In this document: one piece after another, positions 1-6,575 of the stretch
Layout of the letters: each line of letters begins with the position of its first letter
Position numbering within the stretch: the stretch's first letter is position 1
Origin: JBGVSA01 sp041807905
GTDB taxonomy: Bacteria > Pseudomonadota > Gammaproteobacteria > Burkholderiales > Rhodocyclaceae
DNA length: 64,000 bases
Assembly (NCBI RefSeq): GCF_041807905.1
Contig: NZ_JBGVSA010000009.1
Coordinates: forward strand, 1-64,000
Direction: 5' to 3'
The notes under the pieces: generated by a model
Told to the model about the DNA's origin: nothing
The model's database searches: none
Seen by the model: only the letters and a program-made list of their open reading frames with translations
Translations under genes and position numbers: made by a program

Positions 1-185
1 GCGCAGACCATGCAGCAGGCCGCGCCTCTCTTGTACAAGAACGTTGGTGACATGCTCGAAGGCCAGGACGAGTCGGTTAAGGTGGCAGTGCATGCCTTGG
101 TTGGCGGTCTCGTGAGCAAGGCATTGGGCGGTGACTTCGGGACAGGGGCTGCGGCAGTAGGCGGTGCGACGGCGGCAATCGCCCT
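1..185 (+). repeat. Pretoxin-coding repeat, copy 1 (matches 2163-2347)
   Basis: Bases 1-185 and 2163-2347 are nearly identical, with only a handful of substitutions, both coding for the pretoxin segment that starts AQTMQQAAPLLYK. Similarity breaks off shortly after the shared GGATAAIALL coding stretch. Bases 133-330 are likewise repeated at 3730-3927. Such long near-identical tracts upstream of unrelated tails are what homologous recombination between toxin modules would use. Confidence 0.9.
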
Positions 186-1050
186 GCTAAGTGATCAGTT
201 GGACAGCATCCCAACAACTCTCTCGAAAGACGAGCGCGACGCCATCCTTCAATTGGCCGGCCAAACTGTTGCATATGCGATTAGTGGAGGCGGGAGCCAA
301 GGGAATGCAGCATCTGCGGCAGCAGGTATGGCTGATCTCTACAACCGGCAAATTCATCCGGAAGAGAAAGATCTTGCGCGCGAATTGGCACAGAAAAGCG
401 GTGGTAAGTACTCAGCCAAAGAAATTGAGAGCGCGCTGGCCCTCGCCGACAACGTGACTTTGGGAGAAAAGGCATTCGAGGACGGCAAACAACCTCCGCT
501 GGGTGCCACGTTGGGATTGACGCCAGACCTGATGGCATATGTCATGGCGAACACAGGGCAAACCTATGAATGGGACACGGTTCTAGCGCCCAGCGCACAG
601 CCGACTACGTTCTGTCAAAGCTCGGATTGCATGCCGGCCCCTGTTTCCTTTGGACCTCAAACCATAAGCGGAGGTCTCTCTCTTTCCGGCATAGTGGGAG
701 TGGGGCTCGTATCCGGGCTTGGGTATTATGCCTCATCGCCCGATGGAGGAAATAATGGAGACGTGGGAGTCTATGTTACGTATGGCAAAGGAGCGGGTTG
801 GGATCTGTCTTTTTCTGTTACATCCGGCATTAATAAAGGAGGGGTTGATGATTTTCGTGGGACTTCCGAGAGCCTGAATTTAGGTTTTGGTATATTTGGC
901 CTCGGAGGAGGAGCGTCGTTGGTAAAAAATTCGGCGGGCGAGGCGACGGGGGGAAGCATATCCATTGGAAGCAAGGGGCCAGGTACGGTTTCTGTTACAA
1001 CGACCAGGACGTGCACGTTTTCCATAGTAACTCGTGACTTTAAGTGCTGA
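1..1050 (+). CDS. CdiA/FhaB-type C-terminal toxin module 1, 5' end outside window
   Basis: The reading frame is open from base 1 (Ala-Gln-Thr-Met), and the same tripeptide precedes the same Met inside the second module, so the coding sequence continues left of the window. Seen: an Ala/Gly-rich pretoxin segment (visible residues about 1-115), then a junction reading ADLYNRQIHPEEKDLAREL, then a unique Gly/Ser-rich tail of about 190 residues ending in CTFSIVTRDFKC. Known: in contact-dependent inhibition proteins the conserved pretoxin part precedes a strain-variable toxin domain released into the target cell. Inferred: the tail is a toxin. It matches no nuclease family I recognise, and its hydrophobic Gly stretches plus a membrane-type partner downstream suggest membrane action. 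The pretoxin DNA is nearly identical to that of modules 2 and 3, the tail is not. Confidence 0.75.
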   Translation, partial: AQTMQQAAPLLYKNVGDMLEGQDESVKVAVHALVGGLVSKALGGDFGTGAAAVGGATAAIALLSDQLDSIPTTLSKDERDAILQLAGQTVAYAISGGGSQGNAASAAAGMADLYNRQIHPEEKDLARELAQKSGGKYSAKEIESALALADNVTLGEKAFEDGKQPPLGATLGLTPDLMAYVMANTGQTYEWDTVLAPSAQPTTFCQSSDCMPAPVSFGPQTISGGLSLSGIVGVGLVSGLGYYASSPDGGNNGDVGVYVTYGKGAGWDLSFSVTSGINKGGVDDFRGTSESLNLGFGIFGLGGGASLVKNSAGEATGGSISIGSKGPGTVSVTTTRTCTFSIVTRDFKC

Positions 1051-1052
1051 CA

Positions 1053-1490
1053 ATGAAAAAAATAATTCTTCGCCATATCGTTTCAAAATTGAAAAAAACA
1101 ATCACGATACAGCTTGGCGTTTTTGTGACATGCACGACCATGTTTTACATTAATTTTTCAAAGCCCGGCGCGTGCCAAGTTATTGCTCCTGCATATTGCG
1201 ATTTTCCTTTGAAACTCTCTTTGTTTGAAGGGTCGATTTATGCTACAGGGCTTGGTTTAATTTTGTCCATTTTTAGTTTTTCAACGGCTTTTATAACGCA
1301 TGCCAAAAATATAAACAGGACTAAATTGAAGGAGTATGGAAAATTTCCGCCAATGTTTTCTGCATACCAGGACAGATTTTTGAGCCCAAAAGGTGTGTTA
1401 TCAAAATATATGTCGATTTCCATGATGGCATGGGGGTATGTTAACGGAATTATTATGTTTTCACTGATTGCGATATTTGTTTACAAATGA
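1053..1490 (+). CDS. Putative membrane immunity protein for toxin module 1
   Basis: A protein of 145 residues starting MKKIILRHIV three bases after the toxin stop; an in-frame GTG at 1044 that overlaps the toxin gene is an alternative start. Seen: about three hydrophobic membrane segments (roughly residues 18-36, 55-78 and 116-142) separated by polar loops, and a coding sequence strikingly richer in A and T than the rest of the window. No family recognised. Its position directly behind a CdiA-type C-terminal module is the usual place of the immunity gene, and an integral-membrane immunity protein usually goes with a toxin that attacks the inner membrane. The immunity role is inferred from position and topology only. 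Confidence 0.6.
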   Translation: MKKIILRHIVSKLKKTITIQLGVFVTCTTMFYINFSKPGACQVIAPAYCDFPLKLSLFEGSIYATGLGLILSIFSFSTAFITHAKNINRTKLKEYGKFPPMFSAYQDRFLSPKGVLSKYMSISMMAWGYVNGIIMFSLIAIFVYK

Positions 1491-1610
1491 TATTAGATAT
1501 TTCAGATGAGCCGCGCCATTTGCTCGAGATTGTCGCGAATTAGCTGGTGCGTTGTTGGCTCAATGTGCTCGGTTTATTTAGGATTTTATCTCTAGAGCGC
1601 CCTATGGTCG

Positions 1611-2861
1611 GTGCGAAAGATCACTAGCACCTTCGCCTCAGTCAATGAACAAAGCGGCGTCTTTGCAGGAGCCGGCGGCTACAACGTTGTCGTGCATGGC
1701 AACACCGACCTACAAGGCGGGGCCATCGTCAGCACCGCCACACCGGACAAGAACTACTTCGAGACACGCACGCTTACCACCAGTGACGTCGAAAACTACG
1801 CCAGTTTCAGCAGCGACAAGGACAGCATCGCACTGAGCTATAGCGGCGGCACAAGCGGCGCGGGCGGTGTTGGCTGGGCCGATGGCACGCTCGCCAAGAA
1901 TGCTGCTGTCAGCGTCTTGAATACACCCGCCGCCAACGGTCAGGCGCCGATCGAAGGTCAGGCCACCGGCACCACCAAGAGCGTCATCTCACAAGGCACC
2001 ATCGTTATCACGGACAACGACGAGCAAATTGCCCGCACCGGCAAGACGGCCGACGAGACCATCGCCAGCATCAACCACGATGCCGAGACCGCTAACGGCA
2101 AGATCGACAAGATCTTCGACGCGCAGCAGGTCAAGGAACAACAGGAGCTTGCGGATCTGCGTGCGCAGACCATGCAGCAGGCCGCGCCTCTCTTGTACAA
2201 GAACGTTGGTGACATGCTCGAAGGCCAGGACGAGTCGGTCAAGGTGGCCGTGCATGCCTTGGTTGGCGGTCTCGTGAGCAAGGCATTGGGCGGCGACTTC
2301 GGGACAGGGGCTGCGGCAGTAGGTGGCGCGACGGCGGCAATCGCGCTACTGAAAGACCAACTGGATTTACTGCCAGATCTCAGCGCCAATGAACGCAATG
2401 CGATTCTGCAACTAGCGGGCGACACAGTAGCCTATGTGGTTGCGGGCGGAGGAAGCCAATGGGCTGCTGCCGCAGGGACTGCGGGGATGGCCGATACGTA
2501 TAACCGCATGCTTCACCAAAACGAATACGATAAAGCAAAGCGCTACGCCAAACAGGTTGCAGAAAAACTCGGAATCAGCGAACAAGAGGCGGAAGAGCGG
2601 ATTATTGCGGAGATGATGCGCAATTCTGATCAACAGACTGCAGAAGCAACTGGCGGTAATATTGACTGGGAAATTCGGAGTCTAATTGGATGCCAAAATC
2701 TGAATTGCGACGGCAAGAAGGACGACCCGAATTATGCCGATCATAATTTCAACCGTGAGTACATCGCGAACAATATCGATGCCTATCACGCTGGCAAGGC
2801 ACAGCTCGGAACGGGAAAAACCAAAGCGGAGCAAATTGCGGCCAATATTGATGGAAATTAG
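1611..2861 (+). CDS. CdiA/FhaB C-terminal module 2, ends at an in-frame amber codon
   Basis: Open frame of 416 codons from a GTG at 1611 with no clear ribosome site, so it may be a silent cassette and not a free gene. Residues about 1-60 resemble the end of the haemagglutinin-repeat region (ASVNEQSGVFAGAGGYNVVV), followed by a linker and the pretoxin segment from about residue 185, identical in kind to module 1. The junction reads MADTYNRMLHQNEYDKA. The tail contains a Cys-rich stretch (GCQNLNCDGKKDD) and a conserved-looking segment FNREYIANNIDAYHAGKAQL. The frame stops at TAG 2859-2861, but the same frame is open on the other side and continues as the next entry, so the two are probably one interrupted gene. 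Confidence 0.65.
   Translation: MRKITSTFASVNEQSGVFAGAGGYNVVVHGNTDLQGGAIVSTATPDKNYFETRTLTTSDVENYASFSSDKDSIALSYSGGTSGAGGVGWADGTLAKNAAVSVLNTPAANGQAPIEGQATGTTKSVISQGTIVITDNDEQIARTGKTADETIASINHDAETANGKIDKIFDAQQVKEQQELADLRAQTMQQAAPLLYKNVGDMLEGQDESVKVAVHALVGGLVSKALGGDFGTGAAAVGGATAAIALLKDQLDLLPDLSANERNAILQLAGDTVAYVVAGGGSQWAAAAGTAGMADTYNRMLHQNEYDKAKRYAKQVAEKLGISEQEAEERIIAEMMRNSDQQTAEATGGNIDWEIRSLIGCQNLNCDGKKDDPNYADHNFNREYIANNIDAYHAGKAQLGTGKTKAEQIAANIDGN
2163..2347 (+). repeat. Pretoxin-coding repeat, copy 2
   Basis: Second copy of the tract at 1-185, differing at only a few bases, inside module 2. Beyond about 2347 the DNA still encodes a related protein (QLAGDTVAYVVAGGGSQ) but the nucleotide identity is lost. 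Confidence 0.9.
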
Positions 2862-2888
2862 TTCGGCATCGCTCTTGCAGGCGTTGGG

Positions 2889-3362
2889 GTGATGGCTCTC
2901 GCAGCCCCTACGCTGCCGGCGGCAAGTATTGGTACGGCCGGTGCTGGCATTGGCTTGACGGCGAATGGAGTGGTTCAGGCAACCGGTGACAAGCCATTCG
3001 ATTGGAATGCCTGGGTAGTTTCTGGTTTTACAGGGTGGCTGAGCTCTTCGGGCGGCTTATTATCTACGGCGTATATCAACATGGGCGGCGCATTAGTCAG
3101 TAGTGGCATATCGGGTCAAGACCCGACGGGTGCAATGAACGCTGCAGCGGCAGGAACGATTATCGGCTATCCGGCAGGCGCGGTTGCGACGCGAGTGCTA
3201 AATCCGATGCTGAATCCTTGGTATCGCCCTGAATGGCAGGATATAGGATTCGGAATTAGCAAATATGCTCCACCTAGTGCCGTCCCCGCATGGGTTGGCG
3301 GAGGGCTGGGCGGAGCAATCCAGGAGAGTACCGTCGATAAGGTTCAGAGAAAAGCACCGTGA
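2889..3362 (+). CDS. Continuation of module 2 after the amber codon (toxin tail)
   Basis: Same reading frame as the preceding entry: after TAG 2859-2861 the frame reads FGIALAGVGVMALAAPTL without break and runs to TGA 3360-3362. The possible starts are GTG 2889 or ATG 2892, neither with a convincing ribosome site. Seen: a hydrophobic Gly/Ala-rich protein of about 157 residues with several possible membrane-spanning stretches and a segment GMLNPWYRPEWQDIGFG-like (NPWYRPEWQDIGFGISKYAP). It looks like the last part of a large exported toxin, not an independent protein. The last codons overlap the start of the next gene (GTGA), the arrangement expected of toxin and immunity genes. Confidence 0.55.
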   Translation: MMALAAPTLPAASIGTAGAGIGLTANGVVQATGDKPFDWNAWVVSGFTGWLSSSGGLLSTAYINMGGALVSSGISGQDPTGAMNAAAAGTIIGYPAGAVATRVLNPMLNPWYRPEWQDIGFGISKYAPPSAVPAWVGGGLGGAIQESTVDKVQRKAP

Positions 3363-3598
3363 ATAGCAAAATGAGAGACAGATTTGTTCTTTGGTTGTAT
3401 TGCGTTTTGGTATGGGTGGCGTCAATGAGTATTGCATTCGTTTTTTTGGACGTATTGATTCCCGCCTTAATGGGGCGCTGGATTGTAGATTGGGTAGTTG
3501 CAAAAAGGCACTTGAAAATAATCTCTGGCTGCGGAGTCGGCTGTGGAACGATTATGTGGATATATGAAATATACAGACTCAAGAAAAATGATAGGTAA
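3359..3598 (+). CDS. Small two-TM protein, putative immunity for module 2
   Basis: 79 residues from GTG 3359, overlapping the module 2 stop by four bases; ATG 3371 is an alternative start. Seen: two hydrophobic segments (about residues 9-35 and 50-70) with a basic C-terminus ending YRLKKNDR. No family recognised. Inferred to be the immunity protein because it directly follows and is translationally coupled to a CdiA-type C-terminal tail. If the module 2 toxin is dead through the amber codon, this gene would be a surviving immunity relic. Confidence 0.55.
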   Translation: MNSKMRDRFVLWLYCVLVWVASMSIAFVFLDVLIPALMGRWIVDWVVAKRHLKIISGCGVGCGTIMWIYEIYRLKKNDR

Positions 3599-3615
3599 CC
3601 GGTCCCGAGGGCTCA

Positions 3616-4530
3616 TTGAGATATGTATTAGAAGCATTTATATCCAGAAATCTCTGTTCCGCTCTTGAAGTCGCCGATGTTCGAGCAGCAATCAGCGGTA
3701 TCAACGATGCTGGACGTGCAGCAGACCGCGACTTCGGGACAGGGGCTGCGGCAGTAGGTGGCGCGACGGCGGCAATCGCCCTGCTAAGTGATCAGTTGGA
3801 CAGGATCCCAACAACTCTCTCGAAAGACGAGCGCGACGCCATCCTTCAATTGGCCGGCCAAACGGTTGCATATGCGATTAGTGGGGGCGGGAGCCAGGGG
3901 AATGCTGCATCTGCGGCAGCGGGCGTGGCGGACACTTACAATCGTCAGTTGCATCCTGACGAAATGGATCTGGCTCGCGAGTTGGCTCGCAAAAGCGGCG
4001 GCAAATACTCTCCAAAGCAGATACAGGACGCACTTCGTGCAGCAAATAACAATGCACTAGGAGAGACTACCTTTTCGAATGCGGTCATTCAGTATCCGAA
4101 TCCGGAAACGGTATTCGATCAAGGAGCGAGCTATGGCGTTGCGCAGACAACTGCGGGACCGTGGTTAATACAGAACATCCCGGCAAATGTAGATGTAGGT
4201 CTCGCAGCGTACATTCAAGAGAATACGGGTGTTACATATAGTTGGGCAGCAGGCAGTCTATCTGACTACGCTCCTTCATCTACGAATAATCGGCCCGTCG
4301 ATCCTTTTGGCGCGGGCTGGAATACAGGAGAATACTCAGCCGGGGTTTTGCCCGGAAAGCTGGATTTACGTACCGACCAGGAGGTTAATCAGGGGCAATG
4401 CGAACTAGTTTGCTCTGTCCTTAGTCCCGGTAATCTGATTCCTGGAGGAATAACAGTCAAGGAGATCGGAGGGTGGGCACTGAAGCAAGTTGCAGGAGGG
4501 GCTGCTTGTAAGATGATCTGCAAACCGTGA
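3616..4530 (+). CDS. CdiA/FhaB C-terminal module 3, truncated at the 5' side
   Basis: 304 codons from a TTG at 3616. The first 38 codons do not match the other modules. From the codons for DFGTGAAAVGG (base 3730) the sequence joins the pretoxin tract of module 1, so the cassette lacks the upstream third of that segment. The junction is VADTYNRQLHPDEMDLAREL, followed by a tail of about 190 residues distinct from modules 1 and 2 but sharing a short linker theme with module 1 (YIQENTGVTYSW here, YVMANTGQTYEW there). The tail contains Cys pairs near its end (CELVCSVL and CKMICKP). No toxin family recognised. Translation start is uncertain; it may be a silent cassette needing recombination into an upstream cdiA. 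Confidence 0.65.
   Translation: MRYVLEAFISRNLCSALEVADVRAAISGINDAGRAADRDFGTGAAAVGGATAAIALLSDQLDRIPTTLSKDERDAILQLAGQTVAYAISGGGSQGNAASAAAGVADTYNRQLHPDEMDLARELARKSGGKYSPKQIQDALRAANNNALGETTFSNAVIQYPNPETVFDQGASYGVAQTTAGPWLIQNIPANVDVGLAAYIQENTGVTYSWAAGSLSDYAPSSTNNRPVDPFGAGWNTGEYSAGVLPGKLDLRTDQEVNQGQCELVCSVLSPGNLIPGGITVKEIGGWALKQVAGGAACKMICKP
3730..3927 (+). repeat. Pretoxin-coding repeat, copy 3 (matches 133-330)
   Basis: About 198 bases nearly identical to 133-330, with roughly eight substitutions, mostly silent. The left edge is abrupt: identity starts at GACTTCGGGACAGG in the middle of the module 1 pretoxin segment, which marks a recombination or deletion end-point. Confidence 0.9.
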
Positions 4531-4544
4531 GATGAGGAACAGCA

Positions 4545-4700
4545 ATGTTGCCTGTTGTGTACGCCTTTGTGGGTTTTATTTGTGGAGTCATTATTTCCGT
4601 TTTTATTCTGTCGCCGTCAGACTGGATTTATGGAAAAGTGATAATTACGATATTTACCGGTCTGGGGTACGTAGTCGGAAAGAAAGTCGGCCGCAATTAG
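4545..4700 (+). CDS. 51-residue two-TM protein, putative immunity for module 3
   Basis: Short gene from ATG 4545 to TAG 4698-4700, preceded by a good ribosome site (GATGAGGAA, seven bases upstream of the start) and placed 14 bases after the module 3 stop. Seen: residues 4-22 and 32-45 are hydrophobic and the tail is basic (GKKVGRN), giving a compact two-span inner-membrane protein. In size, topology and position it parallels the small protein behind module 2. No family recognised. The immunity role is inferred. The longer overlapping frame at 4532-4807 has no such ribosome site and reads like a shadow. Confidence 0.6.
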   Translation: MLPVVYAFVGFICGVIISVFILSPSDWIYGKVIITIFTGLGYVVGKKVGRN

Positions 4701-5084
4701 AGGAGTTCGCGCCCATTAATCTCGCGGAGGCCAGCCCGACTCCCACCCTGGTCTTGGCTCAAAAATTCGGACTCTTCGGGGGCGATCCCAATCTAGCCCA
4801 TTGGTGAGCGAATTCCGTCGCGTCCGTTGAAGGATTCATTTTCTGCGTTGTTGGTCGGCTTGCCGAGGCGCCCGAATTCAATCGCCACGCCATTCTTGTA
4901 CACCATTCATCGAGCACCCTCGAAACGAATAAGGCTTCAGATGCGCGGTTGGGGTTAGGCGACGGAACCTAATCACCCATCCTCACTCTGACGCTCGGAA
5001 TTGGCAAATTTGTGGGCAGCTCTAGTCTTGGTCGCGCGTCGACCTAGATGTAGAGCGGTTCTTCAAAGAATGTCGACAAGCGGC
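4701..5084. other. Gap with toxin-array debris
   Basis: Apart from the copy of the 80-base direct repeat at its right end (5003-5084), I see no gene, RNA or clear signal between the small immunity-like gene and the pretoxin remnant. Probably left over from cassette deletions. Confidence 0.4.
5003..5084 (+). repeat. Imperfect ~80-bp direct repeat, left copy
   Basis: Compare with 6231-6312: both contain GTCGACCTAGATG-like or GCCGACCTAGATG and end in GACAAGCGGCGAGG. The two copies bracket the pretoxin remnant and the two immunity-like genes. Confidence 0.75.
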
Positions 5085-5175
5085 GAGGGAATGCAGCATC
5101 TGCGACAGCGGGCTCTTGCGCACGAATTGGCGCAGGAAAGCGGCAGCAAATGCTCTCCAAAGCTGATACAGGACG
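5085..5175 (+). pseudogene. Pretoxin remnant (module 4, deleted)
   Basis: About 90 bases equivalent to the pretoxin end and junction of module 3: GGAATGCAGCATCTGCG matches the GNAASAA codons, then an internal deletion removes the VADTYNRQLHPDEMD codons, then the sequence resumes with the equivalents of ELARKSGGKYSPKQIQD in another frame. No toxin tail follows. It is a dead scar of a former module. Confidence 0.65.
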
Positions 5176-5201
5176 ATCGATCCACGTCCTCATCAACAAA
5201 A

Positions 5202-5657
5202 ATGACTATGGCAAAACCGCACAATATTTGTATGGCATATGGGGTACCGCTATTTGTTGGCGCTATTTTTGCATGGCTCCTGGTATGTGTCATTTTGCCT
5301 GGGGTGCGGCGCAAAGTGGATTACGCGCTGGGTGGCCTCATTGTCAATGCGCGCGCACTAGGGTCTGTTAGTACCCACAGAGGAGGATATAGTGGTGGCT
5401 GGTTTCGAGCATCCGCCTATGAGGACGGTCTCGTTGTATGCTTTTTGAAAGCCTCACCATACAACTACAGGGAAATATCTTTCAACGTTCCGTATAGAAA
5501 TGGCAGCAGAGTAATCGACCTTGTCACGCAGCATGATGAAAGGATCAAGCTATTTGGGTCCCCTATTGTCTTGGGGCACTTAGCTGCGGCGATACAGACA
5601 GGGATAGAAAAGAATGGTGCAATAGATGACATACGATCAACCGAGAATTCGACATAA
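5202..5657 (+). CDS. Orphan membrane-anchored immunity-like protein A
   Basis: 151 residues from ATG 5202 (or ATG 5208). Seen: one strong transmembrane segment at about residues 15-35 (FVGAIFAWLLVCVILPG), then a soluble domain with THRGGYSGGWFRASAYEDG and FLKASPYNYREISF. It is a diverged paralogue of the next gene, which has the same layout and a matching THGRHGGFGYRIAAYDRY stretch. The gene starts right after a pretoxin remnant with no toxin tail, so it looks like an immunity gene kept after loss of its toxin. The family is unknown to me and the immunity role is an inference. Confidence 0.6.
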   Translation: MTMAKPHNICMAYGVPLFVGAIFAWLLVCVILPGVRRKVDYALGGLIVNARALGSVSTHRGGYSGGWFRASAYEDGLVVCFLKASPYNYREISFNVPYRNGSRVIDLVTQHDERIKLFGSPIVLGHLAAAIQTGIEKNGAIDDIRSTENST

Positions 5658-5785
5658 CCCTATCTAACTTAAATTCGTGTCATCGTTCGACTTCAGACAG
5701 TACGTCAACAGGATAACGATTGGCGTTGGATTGGGCTGTCATCTCGCATGTTCGGTATTGGCTGAGTAAGAATGTAGGGAATGAG

Positions 5786-6232
5786 ATGACGTTTTGGAGT
5801 CTGCTTTTCGGGCGCCATGGTCTCGACCCATTTTGGGGTGGACTCATCTTCGCTCTATGTCTGTTCCTTCTTGTCTTTGTTGTTGTCGTTTTACCATCCT
5901 TTCAAAGAAGTACGGATCGGCAAGGCGGAAAATTGTTGGCAGAGATGCGTGCGGTGGCAATTTGGTATGACACCCATGGGCGACACGGTGGTTTCGGTTA
6001 CCGAATTGCGGCCTATGATCGCTATTTCTTGGAATGTCTCATGAAAGCGCACTGCTTTGAATATCAGCGAATACGGATCTTGACAACAAGACCGGACCGG
6101 GCGCTAGTTGTGTTAATAGAAGGGCGCGGCGAATTGAGAATCTATGGAATGCGTGAAGAGTTGAGGTTGATGCACGCCGCTAGCCAAAAGCAAAGTGCGG
6201 GGAGGTTGGAAGAGCATTCGCTGGATGGGTAA
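5786..6232 (+). CDS. Orphan membrane-anchored immunity-like protein B (paralogue of A)
   Basis: 148 residues from ATG 5786 (MTFWSLLFGRHGL); an in-frame TTG at 5720 would add 22 residues, but the ATG gives a length equal to paralogue A and has a TAGGGA stretch upstream. Seen: a transmembrane segment at about residues 16-37 (GGLIFALCLFLLVFVVVVLP), then a domain aligned with paralogue A: GGFGYRIAAYDRYFLECLMKA matches the FRASAYEDGLVVCFLKA region. No toxin gene precedes it. Two related but clearly different copies fit stepwise gain of immunity specificities, or a duplicated gene whose copies have diverged. Confidence 0.55.
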   Translation: MTFWSLLFGRHGLDPFWGGLIFALCLFLLVFVVVVLPSFQRSTDRQGGKLLAEMRAVAIWYDTHGRHGGFGYRIAAYDRYFLECLMKAHCFEYQRIRILTTRPDRALVVLIEGRGELRIYGMREELRLMHAASQKQSAGRLEEHSLDG

Positions 6233-6312
6233 ATTAGTGGGTAGTTCTAGCCTTGGGCGCGTGCCGACCTAGATGCAGAGCCATTCTTGAGAGGATGTTG
6301 ACAAGCGGCGAG
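6231..6312 (+). repeat. Imperfect ~80-bp direct repeat, right copy
   Basis: Second copy of 5003-5084. It overlaps the end of the paralogue B gene and marks the right edge of the toxin-immunity array. Confidence 0.75.
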
Positions 6313-6575
6313 GACTGTCTGAGGAGCGCAGCGACGAGTTCCGCAGCCGCCTGACTTGACGAGTAGCGCTGGGGACCGGCCGCAGGCCGGCGGCGATGCA
6401 GGGGTCGCTTTCTTGGTGACTTCTTTGTCGATAACAAAGAAGTTGCTCGGCCGCCGGGACGAACTCCCGGCCGTCGGGCATCTGCAATCAAGACCACACT
6501 CGATAGACCCAGGCCCACGCAAGAGAGGTTTTTTGAAATCACCCCAGCATTCCTGCCAAACCAGCGCGGGAATCC
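6313..6575. other. Non-coding stretch with a short perfect hairpin
   Basis: No convincing gene between the array and the amidase gene. It contains a perfect inverted repeat CCGGCC-GCA-GGCCGG at 6376-6390 without a T-run. The stretch from about 6313 to 6480 reads like a dispersed GC-rich intergenic element, with AACAAAGAAG and CCCGGCCG motifs. That last point is from memory of similar regions, not from a search. Confidence 0.4.

Noticed and set aside
4532..4807. 91-codon frame behind module 3
   Set aside because: It overlaps the better 51-codon membrane gene in another frame, has no ribosome site and its protein looks like random sequence.
6313..6480. Possible protein-coding element in the GC-rich stretch next to the amidase gene
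   Set aside because: Frames on both strands are short and unstructured; read as a dispersed intergenic element, not a gene.
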